Origin: Victivallales bacterium
GTDB lineage: Bacteria > Verrucomicrobiota > Lentisphaeria > Victivallales > Victivallaceae
Length of the DNA stretch: 27,709 nt
Direction of reading: 5' to 3'
Assembly (NCBI GenBank): GCA_030634125.1
Contig: DAOWBJ010000001.1
Coordinates: 1 to 27,709, forward strand
Of this stretch, positions 15,460-21,179 are shown piece after piece (position 1 is the first letter of the stretch; each line of letters begins with the position of its first letter). The translations under genes were made by a program, and so were the position numbers. Under the pieces are notes generated by a model. It did not search any database, had not been told where the DNA came from, and saw only the letters and a program-made list of their open reading frames with translations.

Positions 15460-15620
15460 GGATCACCCTCCTGTACGTATTTTATCCTCGTAGCGAAGTA
15501 AATCACGCACACGAACATTATGAGAGAAATTATCCCTGTGTCGCAGATACCGCCGATGCACAAAACCAGAAATATAAGTGAAACCCAGACATAATTCTTC
15601 GATGCTTGCAAAACCGACAT
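15450..15620 (-). CDS. Small two-helix membrane protein
   Basis: Starting at ATG 15620 (MSVLQASKNYVWV...), 5 nt after GGAGG; a TTG four codons upstream lies inside that site and is not the start. The 56 residues contain two hydrophobic segments (VWVSLIFLVLCIGGI and IISLIMFVCVIYFATRI) joined by a short turn, i.e. a hairpin inner-membrane protein. It overlaps the next gene by 10 bp. Possible roles include superinfection exclusion or a small membrane toxin or inhibitor, none proven. Confidence 0.65.
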   Translation of the reverse strand: MSVLQASKNYVWVSLIFLVLCIGGICDTGIISLIMFVCVIYFATRIKYVQEGDPCD

Positions 15621-15650
15621 AATTTCCTCCAAAAATTATATTATTATCAA

Positions 15651-15947
15651 TTAATCAGCTTGAATCTTTCCATGTTTAATTATTGAACTAACCATCCAAT
15701 CATAACCACAAAAACCTTTTAACTTCTTTTGGGTTCCTTTGACATCCTTTTTAGATATTTCCTCAACAGAAACACTTGCACACCATCCATCACCAAAATT
15801 GTAGTAATACGATCCGTTGTCTAAAATTGTTTTTGCTTTGTCTTCATCGGATGCACGAATAATACCATAAAAAGAACCTTCACCAGACCATTTACCGTTC
15901 CAAGAGTTATTATTCGGCATTGAAAGAGTAAATAAAATATGAACCAT
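15651..15947 (-). CDS. Conserved-looking phage protein (GKWSGEG / YNFGDGW / GYDWMV motifs)
   Basis: About 98 residues from ATG 15947, which lies 5 nt after GGAGG (a second ATG one codon upstream is too close). Motifs in order: VHILFTLSMPNNNSWNGKWS, YYYNFGDGWCASVSVEEI and GFCGYDWMVSSIIKHGKI. This set of Trp/Gly-rich motifs recurs, as I recall, in unannotated proteins of many environmental phages, so it is likely a real domain family without known function. The conserved Trp, Gly and Asp residues suggest a ligand-binding fold. The family claim rests on memory, not on a search. Confidence 0.7.
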   Translation of the reverse strand: MVHILFTLSMPNNNSWNGKWSGEGSFYGIIRASDEDKAKTILDNGSYYYNFGDGWCASVSVEEISKKDVKGTQKKLKGFCGYDWMVSSIIKHGKIQAD

Positions 15948-15983
15948 CATTTCCTCCAAAAAGTGTTAAAATTGCAAAAGTCA

Positions 15984-16202
15984 TTAATTTGAGTGTTGAT
16001 TAATAGAATCCTCATACATTTGCTTCCCTAATTGCACAACCAGGAAGTCAAGACAGAAAAGAACCTCTTTTTTAGTCAGTGGAACCAGGTTGATAATATC
16101 GGAAAGTTCTTTTTTGTCTAAAACACACGCACGCACGATCTGACGCACATTAAACGGCAGCGTTTTAGTCTCTTCGATAAATTTCCGTTGTATTTCATCC
16201 AT
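15984..16202 (-). CDS. Hypothetical helical protein (72 aa)
   Basis: A 72-residue, all-helical protein (MDEIQRKFIEETKTLPFNVR...). The order of helices around LDKKELSDIINLVPLTKKEV (about 28-47) could form a winged or plain HTH, but the recognition helix is not clear. AAGGAG lies 11 nt before ATG 16202, a rather long spacing. It lies directly downstream of the DUF2829-like gene. No function is assigned. Confidence 0.6.
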   Translation of the reverse strand: MDEIQRKFIEETKTLPFNVRQIVRACVLDKKELSDIINLVPLTKKEVLFCLDFLVVQLGKQMYEDSINQHSN

Positions 16203-16204
16203 AA

Positions 16205-16408
16205 TTACGATGTCTCCTTAAAAACGAACCAATCTTCTCTGAGAATCCAATGAGTCTTGATTTCTGGTTCATATCCCGAAGAACAAGTAAAAGAATCATC
16301 TTTGATTGAAAACCAATGTGGATTACCATTATCAAAATGTGAACCGAATGCACCGAGATAAAACTTTTCACCTTTTCGCATTCTTGGTAACGCTTCCTCG
16401 AATTTCAT
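16205..16408 (-). CDS. Small DUF2829-like protein (possible Tad2 relative)
   Basis: About 67 residues from ATG 16408, which is 5 nt after GGAGG (a start one codon upstream is less well spaced). MKFEEALPRMRKGEKFYLGA matches the start of DUF2829 proteins, whose N-terminus typically reads 'F.EAL..L..G.kv.R..W'. The C-terminus ILREDWFVFKE matches their 'IL.eDW.vv' end. The middle is shorter than in the 118-residue relative at 24046-24402. DUF2829 includes Tad2, the phage protein that sequesters the Thoeris signal molecule, but it also includes members with no known role. The assignment is moderate. Confidence 0.55.
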   Translation of the reverse strand: MKFEEALPRMRKGEKFYLGAFGSHFDNGNPHWFSIKDDSFTCSSGYEPEIKTHWILREDWFVFKETS

Positions 16409-16625
16409 CATTTCCTCCTAAAAAGTTGAATTTAATCAATAATTTATTTTTTATCAGTTTTGCTTCGGCAAGTCCGCATAATTCACCTTCAGCGAATCCA
16501 GTTTTCCACAATTCATAAAACAGCACTTTCGGGAAAGGTTTTCCATCAAGCCGGACATCAAGTTCAGGAAACCCAGCTTTTTCGTACAATTTGTTAAAAA
16601 TCGGTTGCAATTCAGAATCTTTCAT
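16368..16625 (-). CDS. Hypothetical protein, first gene of the minus-strand operon
   Basis: About 85 residues from ATG 16625 (an adjacent ATG at 16628 is possible); GGGGG lies 6 nt upstream. It is alpha/beta in appearance (MKDSELQPIFNKLYEKAGFP, KVLFYELWKTGFAEGELCGL). Its 3' end overlaps the start of the DUF2829-like gene by about 40 bp in another frame, unusually long for this operon. It lies directly downstream of the repeat-bearing promoter. The family is not recognised. Confidence 0.6.
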   Translation of the reverse strand: MKDSELQPIFNKLYEKAGFPELDVRLDGKPFPKVLFYELWKTGFAEGELCGLAEAKLIKNKLLIKFNFLGGNDEIRGSVTKNAKR

Positions 16626-16678
16626 CATCGTCCCCCGTGTTAAGATTAAAAAGCTCTAATAGTCGCTATCTGTCTATA

Positions 16679-16707
16679 ATAATACTCTAATAGTCGCTGT
16701 CTGTCTA
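16679..16707 (-). promoter_or_regulatory. Second, weaker repeat-borne promoter for the minus-strand operon
   Basis: TAGACA (16707-16702), a 17-nt spacer and TATTAT (16684-16679) repeat the arrangement of the upstream promoter exactly 31 bp downstream. The -35 is weaker by one base. It may be a genuine tandem promoter or a by-product of the repeat. Confidence 0.45.
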
Positions 16708-16709
16708 TA

Positions 16710-16738
16710 ATAATACTCTAAATGACGCTACCTGTCAA
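16710..16738 (-). promoter_or_regulatory. Strong sigma70-type promoter for the minus-strand small-gene operon
   Basis: On the minus strand TTGACA (16738-16733) is followed by a 17-nt spacer and TATTAT (16715-16710). This is close to the consensus -35/-10 pair with ideal spacing. It lies about 85 bp upstream of the first minus-strand start at 16625. The conserved repeat core lies within the spacer. Confidence 0.75.
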
Positions 16739-16762
16739 ATCAAAAAGCGAACTATTTTCGGA

Positions 16763-16787
16763 AATTCATGCATTTTTCTGCATAATT
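16763..16787. repeat. Imperfect inverted repeat in the control region
   Basis: AATTCATGCA (16763-16772) and TGCATAATT (16779-16787) are inverted copies with one unpaired base, separated by 6 bases. The size and position suggest a dimeric regulator site between the two divergent promoters. Confidence 0.5.
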
Positions 16788-16887
16788 CACGTAAAATAAA
16801 TGAGGGCGGTATAACTCTAATTATATTTACAGTTATGATGGTGAAAAAATAAAAGCAATAATCAGCAATAAAAACGGGGCAAATAAT

Positions 16888-16915
16888 TTGACATCGACGT
16901 TATCGTGAGTAAACT
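16888..16915 (+). promoter_or_regulatory. Probable sigma70-type promoter of the plus-strand early operon
   Basis: TTGACA (16888-16893), 16-nt spacer, then TAAACT (16910-16915). The -35 is perfect and the -10 is weak, which fits a regulated promoter. The first operator-like repeat (16912-16926) overlaps the -10. The first gene starts 50 bp downstream. Confidence 0.55.
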
Positions 16916-16947
16916 TACTAACGACACGAAAGAACTTACTAACGACA
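16912..16947 (+). promoter_or_regulatory. Two copies of an operator-like 15-mer, AACTTACTAACGACA
   Basis: Exact copies lie at 16912-16926 and 16933-16947, offset by 21 bp, i.e. two helical turns, so both would face the same side of DNA. A third copy matching over AACTTACTAACG lies at 27682-27693 in another promoter region. The first copy overlaps the -10 of the early promoter. Binding by a phage repressor or activator is the simplest reading. Confidence 0.6.
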
Positions 16948-16965
16948 TAATCAAGGGACGAAACC

Positions 16966-17652
16966 ATGAGTTTCATATCTGATATAAAAAAAGAATTGGG
17001 AAAGCGTATTAAGGTAATTCAGGCATTAGAATTAGGCACTTCAAGCACTGGTTATTTGAAATCAGAAACGAAATTACGATCAAAATTATTACGTTTTATC
17101 ATTCTGGGTAAAATGCGGAAGCGCAGCAAGTATTTCGAACTACAGGAATATTACGAACATGACGCTTTAACCATTATTATTGATAAAATACTGAAATTAG
17201 TTGATTCTGGATTCAAACTGCGTTACAGGGACATCAAAGCGACCGTGATTTCATGGAAAGTGGTTCACAAAAAAGGAAAAATACCTAAATTTCATGTAGA
17301 AAAGCTCCAGGTCAAGATAAAAAAGCATTATTTCAGATGTAAGTTGAGATATTATCCTTATTGCCCCAATTGTGGAAATATGGCTTACAAAATTAAAATA
17401 GATTATAATACGCAACCTGTATGGAATACATGCGGTCATATGATTGCATACTTTAACAGTGGTGCTGATATTGAAATATTTTGTACCTGTGGAACACTTC
17501 ACGATATAAATTATGGAGTAATTAGTGTACATCGTAACTCATTTATTGAATCACAAGTGAAATATCAGCCTAAAATCATCGAATTAGTGAAAAAAAGGTT
17601 TGAAAGACGTTTTCCACCAATATTTTTACCAGGAGGTAATCATGTCCAATAA
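16966..17652 (+). CDS. Cys-rich putative zinc-binding protein, first gene of the plus-strand operon
   Basis: A 228-residue basic protein. Residues 1-125 are helical and Lys/Arg-rich. The second half has a possible zinc site: CPNC (133-136), C156/H158 (TCGHM) and CTC (173-175). AAGGGA lies about 9 nt before the ATG. It is the first gene after the operator-bearing promoter, the usual place for an early regulatory or host-takeover protein. A basic helical part joined to a zinc ribbon suggests nucleic-acid binding, but the family is unknown. Its stop overlaps the next start by 11 bases. Confidence 0.7.
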   Translation: MSFISDIKKELGKRIKVIQALELGTSSTGYLKSETKLRSKLLRFIILGKMRKRSKYFELQEYYEHDALTIIIDKILKLVDSGFKLRYRDIKATVISWKVVHKKGKIPKFHVEKLQVKIKKHYFRCKLRYYPYCPNCGNMAYKIKIDYNTQPVWNTCGHMIAYFNSGADIEIFCTCGTLHDINYGVISVHRNSFIESQVKYQPKIIELVKKRFERRFPPIFLPGGNHVQ

Positions 17653-17842
17653 TTTATCAGCGATTTATGCACAAATAACCAGCATTGTTGATTCTATTGA
17701 TGCAATTACGCAAGGTATTAAGGGACATTCATCAAAAACACCTAAAATGGGTCGGAAGTCTGAAGAAAAGATATTGGATAACCTAATCCGCGCAAAAATC
17801 CAGATGGATTTCGCTGCCGGTTACTTCGAAAGGAAAAAATGA
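17642..17842 (+). CDS. Hypothetical small helical protein (66 aa)
   Basis: The start is ATG 17642, with AGGAGG 6 nt upstream and inside the end of the preceding gene; a longer in-frame extension has no ribosome site. MSNNLSAIYAQITSIVDSID and the rest are helical, with a basic GRKSEEK segment. The stop overlaps the next ATG (ATGA). No family is recognised. Confidence 0.7.
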   Translation: MSNNLSAIYAQITSIVDSIDAITQGIKGHSSKTPKMGRKSEEKILDNLIRAKIQMDFAAGYFERKK

Positions 17843-18090
17843 AAGAAGCTTCACACAAATTGAACGCATTGTTAATGCGGGTGCATGAATTTATCGGATC
17901 GACCGTGCAGATCCTTGACATGGACGTCCAAGAACGCACCCGCGCTGCTTTTGTTGAAATATCCGACGTAATTCAACAGGTGCAGGGAATCCTCGAGAAT
18001 AACTGCGACAAACCTGTAAAACCACGCAAACCACGTAAAAAATCGGCGAACAACAACAAAAAAGTAGAGAAAACCGATGAAACAGAGTAA
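17839..18090 (+). CDS. Hypothetical helical protein with Lys/Pro/Asn-rich tail
   Basis: An 83-residue protein. Residues 1-56 are helical (LNALLMRVHEFIGSTVQILD); residues 58-83 are a disordered basic tail (KPVKPRKPRKKSANNNKKVE). The basic tail suggests contact with nucleic acid. It starts at the stop of the preceding gene (ATGA) and overlaps the next small gene by 14 bases. Confidence 0.7.
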   Translation: MKEASHKLNALLMRVHEFIGSTVQILDMDVQERTRAAFVEISDVIQQVQGILENNCDKPVKPRKPRKKSANNNKKVEKTDETE

Positions 18091-18244
18091 TAAATACGGG
18101 TTTTTAACCCCAGGTAATCCAAAGGATGATAAACACCGCCTATTTGATGAAATTAAAATAATTCATTGCTGCATGGATCAACCCGACCAAGAAAAAAGAA
18201 CAACATATTCTGATATTATAAAGGAAATGAAACATGGTATATAA
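18077..18244 (+). CDS. Small hypothetical protein (55 aa)
   Basis: A short frame starting MKQSNKYGFLTPGNPKDDKH and ending SDIIKEMKHGI. It overlaps the preceding stop by 14 bases and the next start by 11, so it fits the coupled-gene packing of this operon. It contains CC near its centre. The function is unknown. Coding is supported by the packing and by the regular chain of starts and stops. Confidence 0.55.
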   Translation: MKQSNKYGFLTPGNPKDDKHRLFDEIKIIHCCMDQPDQEKRTTYSDIIKEMKHGI

Positions 18245-18407
18245 AAACGGTGTATCCTGTCCTTTTTTTACAGAAATCGTGGAAGCAATCAAGAAAGTAC
18301 ATGAAGATTTCGGGGATACACCAATTGACAATGATTTTGTACAATTACTGATTAAACTCGAAAATTACGTGATAAATAAAATTGAGGATCACAAAAAACG
18401 AAAATAA
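18234..18407 (+). CDS. Small hypothetical protein (57 aa)
   Basis: A short frame starting MVYKNGVSCPFFTEIVEAIK, followed by an amphipathic helix and a Lys-rich end (VINKIEDHKKRK). AAGGA lies about 11 nt before ATG 18234. It overlaps the preceding gene by 11 bases. The helix pair around KVHEDFGDTPIDNDFVQLLI could be an adaptor-like surface. The family is unknown. Confidence 0.55.
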   Translation: MVYKNGVSCPFFTEIVEAIKKVHEDFGDTPIDNDFVQLLIKLENYVINKIEDHKKRK

Positions 18408-18416
18408 CCACCAAAA

Positions 18417-18442
18417 TTAACTTTTACGAAAGGGAAATCATG
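18417..18442 (+). repeat. 26-nt leader repeat (copy 1) before the 18440 gene
   Basis: TTAACTTTTACGAAAGGGAA and the following TCATG match 19308-19333 at 24 of 26 positions, including the ribosome site and start codon. Two unrelated genes thus share a leader, which suggests a copied translation-initiation or promoter-proximal element. Confidence 0.6.
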
Positions 18443-18733
18443 GCAGTAATACATTTTGATAACAGGATAATTAACTTGGACACGGGAATTGTTGTCGTTT
18501 TTACATCATCGGGATTAGAAAAAGGTGAATTAACTTGTATTCCTGGAATACAACTATATTCAATGCACGTTCCAGACGAAAGTTGTGTAGAAAACATTAC
18601 TTTTCGTTCACATGCAAAAAAAACACATGATGAAGCGAAAGAATTTGCACGGAAGAAAACAGTGCAAATGTTTTCAAGTGAAAGACAAGTATTTCTAACA
18701 AACCCTCATTCCAAGGATGAAAATATTAAGTAA
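18440..18733 (+). CDS. Hypothetical small alpha/beta protein (97 aa)
   Basis: A 97-residue protein starting MAVIHFDNRIINLDTGIVVV, strand-rich in the first half with a helical, charged second half (KKTHDEAKEFARKKTVQMF). AAAGGG lies about 7 nt before the ATG within the shared 26-nt leader. There are two cysteines but no metal motif. No family is recognised. Confidence 0.65.
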   Translation: MAVIHFDNRIINLDTGIVVVFTSSGLEKGELTCIPGIQLYSMHVPDESCVENITFRSHAKKTHDEAKEFARKKTVQMFSSERQVFLTNPHSKDENIK

Positions 18734-18797
18734 TTAAACTCCAGGAGATTAAAAATCATTCTAAAAACATTAAAACTCACACGGAGGATATCATGCG

Positions 18798-18842
18798 ATG
18801 TTAATAAATGAAATTGACGCCAGATTAAGGACAAATATGTGA
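18798..18842 (+). other. Very short ORF (14 codons) ahead of the GC-rich patch
   Basis: M-L-I-N-E-I-D-A-R-L-R-T-N-M then TGA. It begins 5 bases after an ATG (18793) that has a GGAGG ribosome site but opens only a 3-codon frame. It is in the same frame as the 46-residue frame at 18879. It may be a leader peptide or the broken 5' end of that gene. Confidence 0.3.
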
Positions 18843-18878
18843 AGGGGGACATATTTTATCCTGTTTGTCTGGGTTTCT

Positions 18879-19019
18879 ATGCGCATCGTAGCGGATCGGC
18901 GCGAGCATACCATCCCCACCGATTATGGGAAGTCAGAACCATGCAATAAGATAGGGATTAACCCCGGGGATGTCGCAGCCCTCGCGAATCTGACAGCGGA
19001 AATTAAAACTGAAAGGTAA
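18879..19019 (+). CDS. Small GC-rich protein gene (46 aa), possibly 5'-degraded
   Basis: The frame reads MRIVADRREHTIPTDYGKSE, then a stretch ending INPGDVAALANLTAEIKTER. The composition of this 140 bp is far more GC-rich than its neighbours, which suggests a different origin. The ribosome site before ATG 18879 is weak. The frame continues upstream without a start to a TGA at 18840-18842, just behind a 14-codon ORF in the same frame. A competing frame, GTG 18839 to TAA 18949 (36 codons), has a better ribosome site (AAGGA, 7 nt). I favour the 46-residue frame because of its protein-like end and its tight spacing to the next gene. Confidence 0.4.
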   Translation: MRIVADRREHTIPTDYGKSEPCNKIGINPGDVAALANLTAEIKTER

Positions 19020-19022
19020 ATC

Positions 19023-19277
19023 ATGCCAAACTTGGACGTAATAATGGAATGTTCGTTACTGGCTTATGACGTACTCAAATATGATGAGAAATCGAAAGAA
19101 ATCATCAAAGCACTCGACGAAGAAGAAACAGACGCAGGGATTATCGAAGCTATAAAAAAAGCAGCGCAAAGATTAGACGATGTTAATCCTTTAGTGGCGA
19201 AGACAATACGCAAAAAAATGGGATTTACGGATCCAGGTGAAAAAAAAATCAGTAAAGATGTCAACTGCACCGGATAA
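19023..19277 (+). CDS. Hypothetical acidic helical protein (84 aa)
   Basis: An 84-residue, helical, acidic protein, starting MPNLDVIMECSLLAYDVLKY. AAAGG lies just before the ATG. A recurring pattern of Lys/Glu helices (EKSKEIIKALDEEETDAGII) and a basic C-terminal part (TIRKKMGFTDPGEKK) is visible. No cofactor motif is present. The function is unknown. Confidence 0.65.
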   Translation: MPNLDVIMECSLLAYDVLKYDEKSKEIIKALDEEETDAGIIEAIKKAAQRLDDVNPLVAKTIRKKMGFTDPGEKKISKDVNCTG

Positions 19278-19307
19278 GACAAATTATGTGAAACATAGGT
19301 ATTAACT

Positions 19308-19333
19308 TTAACTTTTACGAGAGGAAAATCATG
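19308..19333 (+). repeat. 26-nt leader repeat (copy 2) before the GroES-fusion gene
   Basis: Matches 18417-18442 at 24 of 26 positions, running from TTAACTTTTACGA through the ribosome site to the ATG. Confidence 0.6.
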
Positions 19334-20431
19334 AATTATGATGAATTGAATACCGGGGATTTATTTTGTTTTATTGATGTACAAGCGCCGTACATAAAAA
19401 CATGCATCGGTCATACAAACCTTGAAACAGGGGTGAGAAAAACAGAAAGCGATGCAAAAACTCATGTGCTAAAGAGGAGTTTAGATGAAGTAGGTCGTTA
19501 CTGTGCAATCTCGGCAGCTGACTTGGATGAAAGAATCAAATTGTTTCTTGCTTATGCAGAGCAAGAAAAAATGGACAACGAAAAAGTTTCTCCAGAACCA
19601 GATGAAAAACCGAACGGATTTGACGAACCCGCCAAAAAACACAAAACACGCGAACAAGTCTTCGATGAATCCAGGATAATATTGAAAAAAGAATTAGAAG
19701 CAGCTCTAAATGAGTTAGAAGAGAAACCAAAACCCGAAAAATATGGAATTACAGTCGATGTTTCAAAAGAAGGTGAAAAACCGAAAGAAATATTCATCCC
19801 AGTTACGGGAAATGATGAAAAAATCATTAAAAGACCGTTGAACGCTAACTGCTTAGGCATGTCTGTGACTGACTGCCCAAATGAAAAAAATGATTACTCC
19901 ATAGGAACAGACGATTGCAAAACTTGCGAATATTTTCGTGGGGTATCTAAAATTAGTATTCCTACCGAAACCGAATTAATTAAAGAAGCGGGTTTTGTCG
20001 AATGTAAATGGCTTTCAGAAGATGAAAAAAAGGGTGAAAAACACAAGTTCGCGCAAAATGATGAAAAAGAAGCGATACCGCCAGGAATGAAAATTATTCG
20101 GAAATATGTAAGTCAGCGCATACTTGACTTGCAAGCTGTTGGGAACCGGATCATTGTTTTACCTGACACGCCCGAAACAATGTCACAAGGCGGCATTCAC
20201 ATACCCCAGAAATCCGAAGAAGCTGTCGAATTCGGCTGGGTAATCTCTGAAGGTCCCGATTGTACAAATAAATGGGTTGGTAAATATATTTGGTACGGGC
20301 GCTGGTTAGGCGCGAAGGCTGAACTTGACGGGCTGGAACTCAGGGTTTTTGATGAAGATGAAAATTATCCGCTCGCTGTGGTACAAACAAACAAAATTCT
20401 CAGACTCCAGGTCAGTCCGACAGACAATTAA
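19331..20431 (+). CDS. Multidomain protein with C-terminal GroES (Cpn10)-like domain
   Basis: A 366-residue protein in three parts. Residues 1-60 (MNYDELNTGDLFCF... at the start) look like a small beta domain common in phage and bacterial hypothetical proteins. Residues 75-170 are a charged linker. Residues 174-225 hold a possible zinc cluster: C174, C182, CKTC (196-199) and C225. Residues 268-351 match GroES: LQAVGNRIIVLPDTPETMSQ, then GGIHIPQ in the mobile-loop position, GWVISEGP, VGKYIWYGRWLGAKAELDG and a final LAVVQTNK. Phage GroES homologues such as T4 gp31 serve the host GroEL in capsid folding, but they are free ~90-110-residue proteins. A GroES domain behind a zinc-cluster and linker region is unusual. 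The assignment of the GroES fold is strong; its function here is inference. Confidence 0.75.
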   Translation: MNYDELNTGDLFCFIDVQAPYIKTCIGHTNLETGVRKTESDAKTHVLKRSLDEVGRYCAISAADLDERIKLFLAYAEQEKMDNEKVSPEPDEKPNGFDEPAKKHKTREQVFDESRIILKKELEAALNELEEKPKPEKYGITVDVSKEGEKPKEIFIPVTGNDEKIIKRPLNANCLGMSVTDCPNEKNDYSIGTDDCKTCEYFRGVSKISIPTETELIKEAGFVECKWLSEDEKKGEKHKFAQNDEKEAIPPGMKIIRKYVSQRILDLQAVGNRIIVLPDTPETMSQGGIHIPQKSEEAVEFGWVISEGPDCTNKWVGKYIWYGRWLGAKAELDGLELRVFDEDENYPLAVVQTNKILRLQVSPTDN

Positions 20432-20441
20432 AGAGGTTATT

Positions 20442-20672
20442 ATGCAAAAAGCAAAAAAAACCATTGAACATTACATTGTGTTTTACATGGACAAGCTGGG
20501 GGAAGCGCAACAAGAGCGATATTTACGTCAAAACAAACTAATAAGTGAAATCGCAGGTCGGATTAAAATGCTTATAGAGTTACACAAAATACTTTATGAC
20601 GGGATTATCGATAATGTGCATATGGAAGTTGGTGGCAAACCCGGAGAAATTAAATTCATCAAAAAACCATGA
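20442..20672 (+). CDS. Hypothetical helical protein (76 aa)
   Basis: The start is ATG 20442 with AAGAGG 5 nt upstream; a longer in-frame version reaching into the previous gene is unlikely. It is a single long charged helix bundle (IEHYIVFYMDKLGEAQQERY, LIELHKILYDGIIDN) and has a short Lys-rich C-terminus. Loosely similar in plan to the next gene (KL.EI..RIK.L), perhaps an old duplication. The function is unknown. Confidence 0.65.
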   Translation: MQKAKKTIEHYIVFYMDKLGEAQQERYLRQNKLISEIAGRIKMLIELHKILYDGIIDNVHMEVGGKPGEIKFIKKP

Positions 20673-20687
20673 AAAAGGGGGCGAATT

Positions 20688-20918
20688 ATGGAGAATGAAT
20701 CATTGGATGTACGAATACAACGAATGACACTATTTCATAAGCTAACTGAAATAGGTGAAAGAATTAAAGGATTGAGAATAAACTTTTCTGATGGAAATCG
20801 CATCTTGGATCATGCAGAAATCGAGGAATTCAAAAAACGATGCACGAATTTATTTTGCGATTTTCGGGACTTCGAAAAAGAAGCAAATAAGTTTCTGGAA
20901 AATCGGGGGAAAGGTTAA
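20688..20918 (+). CDS. Hypothetical helical protein (76 aa)
   Basis: A 76-residue helical protein (MENESLDVRIQRMTLFHKLT...) with two cysteines in the C-terminal half (RCTNLFC). AAAGGGGG precedes the ATG. It sits in an uninterrupted run of small genes, 15 bases after the previous stop and 3 bases before the next start. No recognised domain. Confidence 0.65.
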   Translation: MENESLDVRIQRMTLFHKLTEIGERIKGLRINFSDGNRILDHAEIEEFKKRCTNLFCDFRDFEKEANKFLENRGKG

Positions 20919-20921
20919 ATT

Positions 20922-21179
20922 ATGGCTGATTTTAAAATTGAACCAGCTTATTTAGATGCTTTGCTGTCAACGGATGCACTAAAACCGCCAAAAATGTATG
21001 TATTTCATGTGAGATATAGAACGCAACGAAAAACAAGATATGTTGTTTACGCAGGTTTCAAAATAAAAGTTATGAAGGAATATATTTATGAGGAGCTGCA
21101 ATATTTACGTCAACAGAAACCTATCTGGATAGAATCAATTGAATGTTGTGAAATAAACAGAGGATTTCATGCAAAATAA
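20922..21179 (+). CDS. Hypothetical basic protein (85 aa)
   Basis: An 85-residue protein with a strand-rich core, MYVFHVRYRTQRKTRYVVYA (about 25-44), followed by an amphipathic helix and an end with CC (ESIECCEIN). The basic strands resemble small nucleic-acid-binding or nuclease-adaptor folds, but this is only an impression. Its stop overlaps the start of the downstream nuclease gene by 11 bases, so the two are probably translated together. Confidence 0.65.
   Translation: MADFKIEPAYLDALLSTDALKPPKMYVFHVRYRTQRKTRYVVYAGFKIKVMKEYIYEELQYLRQQKPIWIESIECCEINRGFHAK

Larger units (their letters stand above)
16654..16746. repeat. Three contiguous 31-bp direct repeats upstream of the minus-strand operon
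   Basis: Units lie at 16654-16684, 16685-16715 and 16716-16746. Units 1 and 2 differ at one base. Unit 3 keeps the core CTCTAA..G.CGCT..CTGTC.A and diverges in its AT-rich end. There are no spacers, so it is not CRISPR. The units contain the -35 and -10 elements of promoters for the minus-strand operon at fixed 31-bp phase, so they could be operator or activator sites, or iterons. Confidence 0.85.
16629..16965. other. Divergent control region between the two operons (no gene)
   Basis: A 337-bp AT-rich gene-free stretch. From left to right it holds the ribosome site of the minus operon, three 31-bp repeats with minus-strand promoters (16654-16746), an imperfect inverted repeat (16763-16787), an AT-rich run, a plus-strand TTGACA promoter (16888-16915) and two 15-bp operator-like repeats 21 bp apart. 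The combination of direct repeats, inverted repeat and AT-rich DNA could also mark a replication origin; no initiator gene is next to it, so this stays open. Confidence 0.75.

Noticed and set aside
16654..16746. CRISPR array
   Set aside because: The 31-bp units are directly contiguous with no spacers, only three are present, and no cas gene is near.
16912..16947. TACTAAC as an intron branch point
   Set aside because: The repeated motif contains TACTAAC, like the yeast branch site, but there are no introns here; it lies in bacterial-type promoter regions.
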